This document shows positions 56,228-64,000 of a stretch of 64,000 bases of DNA, piece by piece. The notes under the pieces were generated by a model that was not told the DNA's origin, did no database searches, and saw nothing but the letters and a program-made list of their open reading frames with translations. A program made the position numbers and the translations under genes. Positions within the stretch are counted from its first letter, which is position 1. Every line of letters begins with the position of its first letter. Source of the stretch: Nostoc calcicola FACHB-3891 (GTDB lineage: Bacteria; Cyanobacteriota; Cyanobacteriia; Cyanobacteriales; Nostocaceae); assembly GCF_014697355.1 (NCBI RefSeq), contig NZ_JACJRQ010000012.1:146505-210504 (forward strand). The letters are read 5' to 3'.

Positions 56228-57187
56228 ATGGCTAAAATTATCGTAACTGGGGTCGCTGGTTTTATTGGTTCTCATCTAGCAGAAACATTGCTGCAACAAG
56301 GAGAAGAAGTGATTGGGATTGATGAATTCAATGATTACTACGATCCGATGTTAAAGCGTAAGAATGTTGCACAGTTAAATTGCTCACCTGGCTTTAGCTT
56401 AATTGAAGCAGATATTCAGTTTTTAGATTGGCAAAAACTCCTTAAAGATGTTGATGTAGTTTATCATCAAGCGGCACAAGCAGGTGTGAGGGCAAGTTGG
56501 GGTAAAGCTTTTGCAAACTACACAGAACGAAATATTAACGCTACACAAGTCTTGCTAGAAGCAGCCAAAGATGCTAAAAACCTCAAAAGGTTAGTCTTTG
56601 CCTCTTCATCGAGTGTATATGGTGATGCGGAAACGTTACCTACACACGAGGCAATTTGTCCCCAACCAGTTTCTCCCTATGGGATTACAAAGCTAGCGGC
56701 TGAGTTTTTGTGTGGACTGTATCACAAAAACTTTGGTGTGCCTTGTGTGTCATTGCGTTATTTCACAGTTTATGGGCCCAGACAGCGCCCAGATATGGCA
56801 TTTCATAAGTTCTTTCAAGCGATTTTGCAGGATGAGGCGATTCCGATTTATGGCGATGGACAGCAAACGCGGGAATTTACGTTTGTTAGTGATATTATCG
56901 CCGCTAATTTAGCCGCAGCGATCGCACCTGAAGCGGTGGGAGAAATCTTTAATATCGGCGGCGGTAGTCGAGTGGTTTTAGCAGAAGTCTTGGATACGAT
57001 TGAACAAATCGTTGGCAAACCAATTAAAAGAAACCACATCGAAAAGGCTATGGGAGACGCCCGTCACACTGCTGCTGATATATCTAAAGCACAGAAAATT
57101 CTCGGATATCAGCCGCAAGTCTCCTTAAAGGAGGGTTTGATACAAGAATGGGAGTGGATAAAATCTTTGTATTGCCTATCCTCCTAA
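56228..57187 (+). CDS. NAD-dependent nucleotide-sugar epimerase (extended SDR, UDP-glucuronate 4-epimerase-like)
   Basis: 319 residues. GVAGFIGSHLAETLL gives the GxxGxxG NAD motif. The active site is the Ser-rich VFASSSSVYGD with YGITK (Tyr-x-x-x-Lys). EFNDYYDPMLKR after strand 2 and RPDMAFHKFFQAIL are typical of UDP-GlcA 4-epimerases and related GalE-like enzymes. It probably supplies sugars for exopolysaccharide. Substrate not proven. Confidence 0.88.
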   Translation: MAKIIVTGVAGFIGSHLAETLLQQGEEVIGIDEFNDYYDPMLKRKNVAQLNCSPGFSLIEADIQFLDWQKLLKDVDVVYHQAAQAGVRASWGKAFANYTERNINATQVLLEAAKDAKNLKRLVFASSSSVYGDAETLPTHEAICPQPVSPYGITKLAAEFLCGLYHKNFGVPCVSLRYFTVYGPRQRPDMAFHKFFQAILQDEAIPIYGDGQQTREFTFVSDIIAANLAAAIAPEAVGEIFNIGGGSRVVLAEVLDTIEQIVGKPIKRNHIEKAMGDARHTAADISKAQKILGYQPQVSLKEGLIQEWEWIKSLYCLSS

Positions 57188-57486
57188 TTTTCCTCTTTAC
57201 CAAGCCCTTCGGGCAGGGAATAGGGAATAGTGGAAAAACCTGCCCGAATACTGGGTTCAGAGCAACTAAATTTATTTATGAAAAGAAGAAAAATATTTTT
57301 TCAGGGGACACGTAGTGCAAGAAAAAATGCGTCCTTGTACAAATCCCCTACTTTGAAGTATGGGGATTTCCCTATTTCCTATTGCCTGTTCCCTTTTAAT
57401 GCTGGCATTTGCTGATGTACTCACAAAAAAGCTACTTGTTCAGAGTGACGGTAGCTTTTTTAGTTGTGGAAACTTTGACACTTTAC
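57188..57486. other. Spacer before the 21-nt modular array
   Basis: No clear gene. Open frames from 57360 and 57409 run into the repeat array and share its stops-free property, so they are not evidence of coding on their own. Confidence 0.35.
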
Positions 57487-57748
57487 CACGGAAGTTTTTA
57501 CAAGGAAGGCGGAAGTTGTTACAAATTGCGCGAAATACCGAAACCTCAAGGCGGAAGTTGCTACAGACTGCGCGAAACACTAAAACCTCAAGGCGGAAGC
57601 TTCTACAGCGAAGGCGGAAGTTGCTACAGACTGCGCGAAACAGCAAAACCTCAAGGCGGAAGCTTCTACAGCGAAGGCGGAAGTTGCTACAGACTGCGCG
57701 AAACACCGAAACCTCAAGGCGGAAGCTTCTACAGACTGCGCGAAATAT
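57487..57748. repeat. Modular tandem repeat built from 21- and 42-nt units
   Basis: 42-nt units (GGCGGAAGTTGCTACAGACT then GCGCGAAACACCGAAACCTC and AA) alternate with 21-nt half units (GGCGGAAGCTTCTACAGCGA plus A). All lengths are multiples of three, and at least two plus and two minus frames are open through the array. In one frame it reads GGSCYRLRETPKPQ and GGSFYSE units. Whether any frame is translated is unknown. Confidence 0.85.
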
Positions 57749-58039
57749 GAAAACGTTAACCCTAGAGGTTTCATGGGAAGCAACAAAAAATCGCCCTGAC
57801 AGCCCACAAACTAGGCAATTTTGTTACGATCCAATACAGTTAAGTTAAATATTTCTACTCTTTCTTCTCTCTGTGTTCTCTGCGCCTCTGCGGTTCGTAA
57901 AATAAGAGTTTTAGCCTTAAGTGAACGGTATTACGTTACGATCCACTTTTTATTCCAGAAATCAGCAATAATCAGCTATTAGTCAAAAGTGAGCAATGGA
58001 ACGAAAGTTTTTGGAGAACTAGCCTGACAATACAGTTAG
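57749..58039. other. Spacer before the IS605-type element
   Basis: Contains a TCTGCGCCTCTGCGGTTCGT repeat at 57876-57895 of the same family as 21287-21366. No gene is seen. Confidence 0.35.
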
Positions 58040-58053
58040 GTTTGACATACTCC

Positions 58054-58081
58054 CCACCCTTGAAGGGTGGCGATTCTAGCT
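58054..58081 (-). ncRNA. Likely 3' scaffold of the TnpB omega-RNA
   Basis: The hairpin AGAATCGCCACCCTTCAAGG... on the minus strand follows the tnpB stop immediately. In IS605 elements the guide RNA covers the tnpB 3' end and the right end of the element, with the guide taken from the flank (here starting near 58040 going left). Extent is inferred. Confidence 0.45.
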
Positions 58082-59206
58082 TCAAACAGCAATTGCAGTT
58101 TCAAACCGACTTACATCGCCTAAGCCAATGGTTAATGCCCCAACCATTTGAATATTACGTGCGGCGTTCTCATCTCTTCCATTAATTGACTGACAGGAAG
58201 GACAGCGCCAAACTCTTACCGACAAATCAAGATTTTCTAGAATATGCCCACAACTAGAACAAGTCTTAGAGCTTGGATACCACTGGTCGATAAAAACAAC
58301 CAGTTTATTTTTCTTTTTGGCAACCCATTCTAGTATTTGTAGAAACTCACCAAAAGCCAAGTCCGATATTTTTCTTCCCCAAAGACGCTGCATTCCCTTG
58401 AGGTTTAGTGTTTCAAAGCACAGCACATCAAACTTATCAGTTAACTCATGGGCTAACTTCCAAAACCAATGACGACGACGATTAGAAATATCTTCATATT
58501 TGCGTACTAGATGCTTTCTGGCTCGTTCCCTATTGGCAGAACCTTTGAGTTTTTTAGAGTGTTGTCTACTGGCTTTCTTGATGGCGTAAGAAGACTGTTG
58601 AAAAAATTGCGGAGACTCAATTAAAGTGCCATCTGAGCAAGTGAGGAATGTACGCAACCCGAAATCAAAGCCAGCGATTTTACCTGTCTTGACTTCAACT
58701 TCTGGTTGACTACCTTCATCAACTACCACAACCATAAACAATTCACCTAACGGAGTGCGTTTAATGGTTAGAGTTTTGACTGTCCCCTCAATCTCTCTAG
58801 ACTTCCAAAATTGATAAACTCGACTACCAATTTTTACTCTGTTCCCATCCAAAAACTTATAACCTGTTTGTTTTAGGGTGAATGATTTGTGCTTCTTGAC
58901 TTTCTTGAACCCTGGTGGACGAACCCCTTTTTTATTGTGTTTAAAAAATAATTGATAGGCTTTCTCAATGCGCTGGCAAATATCTTGCACCGCTTGAGAA
59001 CCTACTGATTGCCAGAAAGAATTACGCTTTCTCAGTTTGGCAATGTGAGACTGAAGTTTTGCACAATTTAAATGCTTTCCCCACATCCGGTAGTACCGTT
59101 TATGTAGGGCAATGCAATGGTTATAAATGACTCCTGCGGCGTTGATTGTCTGCTTGAGATGTCTATTCCGTTTATGTTTGTACAATTTAAACTTCAGTGT
59201 TTTCAT
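58082..59206 (-). CDS. tnpB: TnpB, RNA-guided endonuclease of an IS605-type element
   Basis: 374 residues. RuvC-like catalytic residues are all present: D181 in IAGFDFGLRT, E265 in VLCFETLNLKGM and D345 in GRDENAARN. The zinc finger has C316xxC319 (TCSSCGH) and C335xxC338 (RCPSC). The N-terminal part (INAAGVIYNHCIALHKRYY) is the usual helix-turn-helix/REC-like start. All motifs are intact, so it should be an active nuclease guided by RNA from the element's right end. A small RHH gene is divergent, 38 bp away. Confidence 0.92.
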   Translation of the reverse strand: MKTLKFKLYKHKRNRHLKQTINAAGVIYNHCIALHKRYYRMWGKHLNCAKLQSHIAKLRKRNSFWQSVGSQAVQDICQRIEKAYQLFFKHNKKGVRPPGFKKVKKHKSFTLKQTGYKFLDGNRVKIGSRVYQFWKSREIEGTVKTLTIKRTPLGELFMVVVVDEGSQPEVEVKTGKIAGFDFGLRTFLTCSDGTLIESPQFFQQSSYAIKKASRQHSKKLKGSANRERARKHLVRKYEDISNRRRHWFWKLAHELTDKFDVLCFETLNLKGMQRLWGRKISDLAFGEFLQILEWVAKKKNKLVVFIDQWYPSSKTCSSCGHILENLDLSVRVWRCPSCQSINGRDENAARNIQMVGALTIGLGDVSRFETAIAV

Positions 59207-59244
59207 GCTAATATCTTACCACCATATGACAGCAATATGACAGC

Positions 59245-59391
59245 ATGAAAAGATTAACAGTACGATGCTCCGATCAAGAATACGAAATACTTGTAGAGTA
59301 TTGCACAGAAACAAATCGAACTCAAAATGATGTACTCAGGGAATTGATTCGGAATTTAAAGAAAAGTCGCCCTAGAAGGGTGAGGCTTTAA
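59245..59391 (+). CDS. 48-residue ribbon-helix-helix (CopG-like) protein divergent from tnpB
   Basis: MKRLTVRCSDQEYEILVEYC then TETNRTQNDVLRELIRNLKK and a basic tail: a beta-strand followed by two helices, the RHH/CopG fold. The last 12 codons overlap the terminal hairpin of the element, so it belongs to the element. It starts 38 bp from tnpB on the other strand. It may bind the shared promoter and regulate tnpB (inference). Confidence 0.75.
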   Translation: MKRLTVRCSDQEYEILVEYCTETNRTQNDVLRELIRNLKKSRPRRVRL

Positions 59392-59427
59392 ACCCATCTC
59401 TTTGGTAATATCAATTTTTTATAAAGC

Positions 59428-59536
59428 TGCACATATCTCGATCCCCCCTAACCCCCCTTAAAAAGGGGGGAACCGGAAAAACATCTATCAAAGTCACCCT
59501 TTTTAAAGGGGATTTAGGGGGATCGAGATATGTGCA
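59428..59536. repeat. 109-bp inverted-repeat element with 20-bp ends
   Basis: TGCACATATCTCGATCCCCC and its exact complement form the ends. The interior pairs CCCCTTAAAAAGGGG-like and CCCTTTTTAAAGGGG-like tracts. No coding capacity. No target duplication was recognised. It lies 33 bp from the IS605 element end. Confidence 0.85.
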
Positions 59537-59641
59537 ACTTAACATTAAATTGGTATAACGCACCAAATCAACCAAGAACTTAACTTTATCGCGTTTTATT
59601 CCTGTATCTGCTTAATTCATACTGCGATCGACAACGCCGCT

Positions 59642-62600
59642 TTATTCCCACGATCGCAATTCATCAATGGTGTTACTAATGAGGGCAGTTATTTGAGCGC
59701 GACGGGTTTCAAAGTTGGCGGCGATGTAAATCAATAAAATACCAAGTAGCAAGCCAACAACCCATTTTAAAAAAGAGTACTGTAAGCTGAAAATTACTGA
59801 TTGATAGATAGTCGTAATTAAAAAAGTAGCTGTACCAATGTAGAGAAAAGCCCGCACTCGCAAAGCTAATCCGGCAAAAATGGCGATGAGGCTAAAAATT
59901 CCCGGTATCCAAGGCGTATTTTGATAAAACAAAATCGCCCACCCACAAATTAAACCACTACCTAGCAACCGCAGGCTATGACGAGCTATTTTAAATTCTG
60001 GTAGTCTCAGTTGGGTATCTACTTGAGCAATATAAAGTAGTGATAACCCAATTGGTGTTACGTACCACAAAGCATCGCGCAGATTTAAGCCATAAAACCA
60101 ACGATACAGCGCCCAATCAATCAACGCTACACTAACGTAGGTAAAACGGATGTTTTCACCCACAATGCTCAAGAAGATGTAAAATCCAGCGGTGAGTACC
60201 AAAGTAATTGGGTAAATTTGCAGTCTAGTTTGCCATAAAATCAATAGTGGTAGAACGTATGCAGCTTGTTGCCAAGGTCTTTTAGACCAACCCCAACTTT
60301 CCCAAGGTAAGATGTACAGAAAATAGGCGACTACAGAGGCGATCGCACCATTCCAAGGAAGTAATTGTGTAGTAAATAAACGCCCTATTGGCATATCCTG
60401 CAAGAAAATACTGAGGACAGCCGCCTCTAACAAACCCAGGTAAACCCAAAGTTCATCTATTGTTATCCGCCATGTTGAAGACACGGAGGATTGGGGCGAT
60501 CGCTTTCCCTGAAAAATCGCATAGCGAATCAAAAATACCCCTGTTCCCAATCCCACTAAACGGTTAACTCCAATGGGAAGGGCAATGGCAGCCATTAATA
60601 AACAGCTACTCCAAGCCCAGTGAATATCGGCTATTGCTTTGATTTCTTGGGGAGTTAAGCGTAAGTAACTCATCAGCCAAGGGGACAGGATGCGATAGGC
60701 ATACATAATAGTGGTACCAAGGGCAGACATAGCAATCAATCCATCACCTAATGCTCCTCCTGAGGCTTGGAACATTTGATAAAACAAAAGTTCATAGGCA
60801 GAAATTGATACGCCAATGATTCCTAAATACAGCAGGGGTTTAAAGTCTTCCCGGCGTCGCCCCACGCCAATAATTATCAAAGCTACGCCCAAGGAAAATA
60901 AACCCGTCCACTCGGTGAAGGTGTTTACACGCAAAAATACACTAAATACACCATAAATTATTGGCAGGATGTGAAAGCTGCTAGGCAGCCTTTGTAATTG
61001 ATGTCGTCGCCGCCACCACTCTCCAACAAACTGAGCAAGTAAACCTAAGGCGATGTTGGCGATCGCCATCCTCATAATCGATCGCTCCCCAAACCCTAGC
61101 GCCTGGGCTGTCAACAATTCCAAACACCAACCAATGCCATAAAATGCCCAATTTGTTGGTTGTTGCCAACTGCGATAGACAATGGCTGCCAAGGTAATAC
61201 CAGTGGCAATTAAGTACAAAAATCCGGAATTAGTCAGCCCTTGGAAAATCAGCACTGAGTGCAGTGTTAAACCCAACAATTCATAACCACACAAAGCCAT
61301 CGCCCATTTATCGCTAGCGGCTGCATAGATAAGTGATAATTCGTTACCACGCTGTCTTAATGCCGTGCGGATTAACCATAAACTGAAAATGGCGATCGCT
61401 CCAACAACAAACCAACCAGCCACCGCCAGACGAGGTACACCCGTCCACAACAGTACTCCAATAAAACTTAAAATAAATCCTTCAGTGATTACCGCAGATA
61501 CTTGGTTTCGCAAATAGCGCGTATTTACGAACATTAACCCTGCACCTACCGCCAAACCGATTAATCTTGTTCCTGGTAGCTGTAAAGTAAGTAACTGAGC
61601 AATTCCCACAGCCAAGACACTCAAGTAACGGCTAATAGTCCTATTCTCTATATTTGTGGCATTAGCAACACCTGTGAGAGCTATAGGCGTAACTAGCCAA
61701 ATGACTCCCCAATTAGCTCTGCTATCAGCCAAACCATACCAAGATGATTCTGCATTCATCCACAAGAGGAAAAAACTAGCGGCGGCTAGTCCTAAACCCA
61801 TGTCCCATGCACTACGTCGCCATAATCCATCTCCCAAGCAAAATCTCCATTCTGCAACCATCAGAACCAATAAAATGCTTGCCCAAGCTTGTCTACTGAG
61901 TGCTGGTACTAACCAATGAACCATCGAACAAAACGTCAGCACCCCGATGATGTGAGTTAGGTATACCAGGGGAGCGGATGAGCTAGAACGCCGTTTGGTA
62001 ACGACAGCGAGGGTGATGGTGGAAAATAGCAGATTTAGCGATCGCAAAGCCGGATTGACTACAGCGATGGTTGTAAGAAAAGCTCCTAATAATAAAGTAA
62101 GTAGTTCCCCAAACTTAGCCAATTCTCGCCTTTGGGCGCGATATAAGTTATCTGTGAGCGCCACCATGAAAATTACGTAGGGAAATAAAACTACACCCAG
62201 CAAAGCCCAAGGTTCATTTTGAGCATTTGTGAGACGGGTGGCAGTGGCGATGGCCAATTCCTGTAAGCGATCAGGTACTAACCGCCAAAATAGCCAAATT
62301 GTCTGTAAACCAACAACGAAAACTGCCGCTAAATCAACCTTTAAGCCGTACCGCCCCAAGCGATTTGCTAAAAACCACAAACCCAAACCACTCACAGCGA
62401 TCGCTTGCCAGGGATAATTGATGACTGAAACCAGCCAACCCAGCAAGAGTAAAATGACACCAAGTCTTTCCCAGAGTAGTGAGGATGAGGGAGATATTAC
62501 TGTTGCTTCTTCCCCTCCCCCTGCTCCCTGCCCCCTGCCCCCTGCCCTCTCCTCTCCCCCTGCCCCCTGCCCCCTGCCCCCTGCCCTCTCCCCTCCTGCT

Positions 62601-63592
62601 AACCAAGTCACCAACCAGCCGCAAATACCAATGGCTAAGCCTAGCTGTGTGACATTTACCCCAGCAATAAAAATCGCCCGCACTAGCAGGATGATTAAAG
62701 CATAAATAACTACTGTGGCACGTAGACTAATACTTAAATTATGGCGATCGCCTACATTTTCCACACCTGGGTAGCGATTATCAACAACGGTAATGATAGT
62801 TGTGGCTATCATTGCCAGATAAATGGCAATCAAGGGAAATCCTCTTAATTGCCAGCCCCAATGCAGATAACTCAGCCCCAGAATATTTAGTAAAGGTAAT
62901 TTACCCGCGTATAAATTGGGAAAAATAGTCCGATTTTTGGAGATTAAAACAGTAATAGCAGTCAGGGTAGGAAAGGCGATCGCAACTAGAATCCAATTCA
63001 AAGGATTTTGCCATAATCCAAAGCTATCCATAGCCCAAAAGTTCACTGGCACTAACAAAAGAGTGACAATCAATAATGTCTGAGCTGTCAATCTCAGATT
63101 GTTTTGTCTAGTTGCCCAAAAACTTAACCCCCAAAAACTCAAAGTATAAGCAAATAAAACTCCATACTGTCCAGAAGCAGGAAATTTTTCCCATTGACTA
63201 GCAGCCAGTACCCCAGAAGACACCACTACCAAAAATACCCCTAGAAAAAGCAGCCAGCGGACACTTAATTCTGCCCCTAGTGACTGCAACATTGCGCCGA
63301 TAAAGTTGGGTTGAGCTGGTGTTTCTGATGGTTCTCTACGGCGACTAGTTTGTAAAGCTGCTATGGGCAACTGTTCCACAAGATCGGAAGTTGCAAATAT
63401 GACCTCAGGTTCAGCTTTAGCCTGGGGTTGCAACACCACTGTACAAACGAGAAATTCTCGGCATAACTGCCTAACTTGGGAATCAGATATCAAACCTAAA
63501 CGCAGCCATATCTCAAGTCCTTCTAATAACTGAGGATGGGAAGACGAAAGTCTGATTTCAATTTTTAGCGGGCGCTCAAGGGGCGATGACAT
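59642..63592 (-). CDS. Giant polytopic membrane protein (DUF2157-like N terminus), function unknown
   Basis: About 1316 residues from ATG at 63592. The first 110 residues are soluble (LLEGLEIWLRLGLISDSQVRQLCREFL, resembling the DUF2157 start). The rest has more than 30 hydrophobic helices, in a pattern of short helical hairpins (WLLFLGVFLVVVSSGVLAASQWE). Residues about 331-361 are a Gly/Arg/Glu-rich loop (GGERAGGRGQGAGG and repeats), encoded by CCCCTGCC tandem repeats at 62510-62600 that have entered the frame. No catalytic motif is recognised. It could be a lipid-modifying or transport-related membrane protein. Confidence 0.72.
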   Translation of the reverse strand: MSSPLERPLKIEIRLSSSHPQLLEGLEIWLRLGLISDSQVRQLCREFLVCTVVLQPQAKAEPEVIFATSDLVEQLPIAALQTSRRREPSETPAQPNFIGAMLQSLGAELSVRWLLFLGVFLVVVSSGVLAASQWEKFPASGQYGVLFAYTLSFWGLSFWATRQNNLRLTAQTLLIVTLLLVPVNFWAMDSFGLWQNPLNWILVAIAFPTLTAITVLISKNRTIFPNLYAGKLPLLNILGLSYLHWGWQLRGFPLIAIYLAMIATTIITVVDNRYPGVENVGDRHNLSISLRATVVIYALIILLVRAIFIAGVNVTQLGLAIGICGWLVTWLAGGERAGGRGQGAGGEERAGGRGQGAGGGEEATVISPSSSLLWERLGVILLLLGWLVSVINYPWQAIAVSGLGLWFLANRLGRYGLKVDLAAVFVVGLQTIWLFWRLVPDRLQELAIATATRLTNAQNEPWALLGVVLFPYVIFMVALTDNLYRAQRRELAKFGELLTLLLGAFLTTIAVVNPALRSLNLLFSTITLAVVTKRRSSSSAPLVYLTHIIGVLTFCSMVHWLVPALSRQAWASILLVLMVAEWRFCLGDGLWRRSAWDMGLGLAAASFFLLWMNAESSWYGLADSRANWGVIWLVTPIALTGVANATNIENRTISRYLSVLAVGIAQLLTLQLPGTRLIGLAVGAGLMFVNTRYLRNQVSAVITEGFILSFIGVLLWTGVPRLAVAGWFVVGAIAIFSLWLIRTALRQRGNELSLIYAAASDKWAMALCGYELLGLTLHSVLIFQGLTNSGFLYLIATGITLAAIVYRSWQQPTNWAFYGIGWCLELLTAQALGFGERSIMRMAIANIALGLLAQFVGEWWRRRHQLQRLPSSFHILPIIYGVFSVFLRVNTFTEWTGLFSLGVALIIIGVGRRREDFKPLLYLGIIGVSISAYELLFYQMFQASGGALGDGLIAMSALGTTIMYAYRILSPWLMSYLRLTPQEIKAIADIHWAWSSCLLMAAIALPIGVNRLVGLGTGVFLIRYAIFQGKRSPQSSVSSTWRITIDELWVYLGLLEAAVLSIFLQDMPIGRLFTTQLLPWNGAIASVVAYFLYILPWESWGWSKRPWQQAAYVLPLLILWQTRLQIYPITLVLTAGFYIFLSIVGENIRFTYVSVALIDWALYRWFYGLNLRDALWYVTPIGLSLLYIAQVDTQLRLPEFKIARHSLRLLGSGLICGWAILFYQNTPWIPGIFSLIAIFAGLALRVRAFLYIGTATFLITTIYQSVIFSLQYSFLKWVVGLLLGILLIYIAANFETRRAQITALISNTIDELRSWE

Positions 63593-63900
63593 AAGCCGCA
63601 ACAATAGAGGTATATACTTAAATAATCGGTTTAATCAAAGTATATTTTTGCTCTAATTGTGCCACTTATGAGGCTAATTGATATTAATTTTTAACCTACG
63701 AGAAATATTGAACGCAACCCAACTATAAGGTTGCTTATAAGTACATGAGCCAGTAGTAGCGTGACAAGGCTAAAATGTTGCAAAAAATTTTCTTGTGGTG
63801 TGGACATCTTGTCCGCACCGGACGGGCGAGACGCCCATCCCACAAGAGTCAAGTTAATGCACTATTTTAAGCTTGTCACACCAGTAGTGGACTGACACAG
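63593..63900. other. Intergenic region with two interspersed repeats
   Basis: 63791-63847 is an inverted element with TCTTGTGG/CCACAAGA ends and internal GGACATCTTGTCC and GGGCGAGACGCCC hairpins. A direct repeat of GCTAAAATGTTGCA occurs at 63769-63782 and 63899-63912, the second copy overlapping the stop of the partial gene below. Confidence 0.6.
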
Positions 63901-64000
63901 CTAAAATGTTGCATTAGAACTAACGGATTCCTCCTCCTCAAAAACTGGATAAAGATGTTGCAGTTTCACCCTGGCATCAAGAGTAGAAAACCGCCATATT
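63901..64000 (-). CDS. C-terminal end of an unidentified protein; gene begins beyond the window
   Basis: 33 codons are open to the window edge. They read IWRFSTLDARVKLQHLYPVF, then an acidic stretch EEEE, SVSSNATF and TAG. Composition is protein-like, but the fragment is too short to assign. Its stop lies in a GCTAAAATGTTGCA repeat. Confidence 0.4.
   Translation of the reverse strand, partial: IWRFSTLDARVKLQHLYPVFEEEESVSSNATF

Larger units (their letters stand above)
58040..59395. mobile_element. IS200/IS605-family (IS1341-type) element, TnpB only
   Basis: tnpB is present without tnpA. Both ends carry short hairpins: CCACCCT TGA AGGGTGG at 58054-58070 after the tnpB stop, and CCCT AGA AGGG near 59369-59380 at the other end. 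The boundaries given are estimates from these hairpins. Without tnpA the element would need a transposase in trans. It sits between the repeat array and another inverted repeat. Confidence 0.75.

Noticed and set aside
57487..57748. CRISPR array
   Set aside because: Units are head-to-tail without spacers of constant length and unrelated sequence.
57360..57848. A 162-codon protein with RRKLLQTARN repeats
   Set aside because: It is one of several frames left open by the modular repeat; no ribosome site and no reason to prefer it.

Overview
The window is chromosomal DNA of a filamentous, probably heterocyst-forming cyanobacterium (Nostocales type). Reasons seen in the sequence: many HIP1 octamers (GCGATCGC); heptanucleotide tandem repeats such as (CTCCTAA)n, (GGAGTTA)n and (TGACCAA)n between genes; and a typical cyanobacterial gene set (ClpC, Hik33/NblS next to purD, lumenal pentapeptide protein, DUF3288, XisI, pseudo-orthocaspase). 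I saw no rRNA or tRNA gene and no CRISPR array.

Layout. 1-106 is the 3' end of a dnaK gene whose conserved tail is out of frame. 877-2173 holds two unknown genes (zinc-ribbon-like and duplicated wHTH-like). 2272-5222 carries ilvA (-) and sat (+). 5429-7600 encodes a Tat-type pseudo-caspase. 7799-12673 is the glycine cleavage operon gcvT-gcvH-gcvP (-). 12839-17537 carries a lumenal pentapeptide protein, DUF3288, clpC and a ParDE-type toxin-antitoxin pair. 17727-25540 is a TonB/ABC uptake locus on the minus strand: a cobalamin riboswitch, a DUF1636 protein, a Fur/Zur-type box, a TonB-dependent receptor, a thioredoxin-like ferredoxin, a binding lipoprotein, a permease and an ATPase. It most likely imports cobalamin or a related metal chelate. 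25620-33947 is mixed: a carotenoid-isomerase-like oxidoreductase, holB, an Rrf2 regulator, a second pentapeptide protein, DUF2243, DUF4129, a decayed AAA-like gene and an intact STAND-like NTPase. 34407-36101 pairs threonine synthase with a ubiquitin-like sulfur carrier.

36909-46062 is a four-gene co-oriented block of exported proteins: DUF11-type repeat proteins, one with an SdrD-B-like domain, and a 1347-residue outer-membrane beta-barrel protein with Ig-like domains. It looks like a cell-surface assembly or display system and is the best candidate for an undescribed system. It is followed by miaB, a ricin-type lectin, a GT2 glycosyltransferase and a zinc-ribbon membrane protein. 51017-55791 (-) is the purD ... 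nblS neighbourhood, with a truncated xisH, xisI and a DUF433/DUF5615 pair inserted between them. Then come a UDP-sugar epimerase, a modular 21-nt repeat array, an IS605-type element (TnpB plus a divergent 48-residue RHH protein) and a giant polytopic membrane protein.

A theme across the window is the activity of small repeats. There are two clear MITE-like elements with terminal inverted repeats and 8-bp target duplications. A relative of one of them truncates xisH and supplies the stop codon of purD. Repeat sequence has also entered reading frames (gcvP, the barrel protein, the polytopic membrane protein, xisI) without breaking them.
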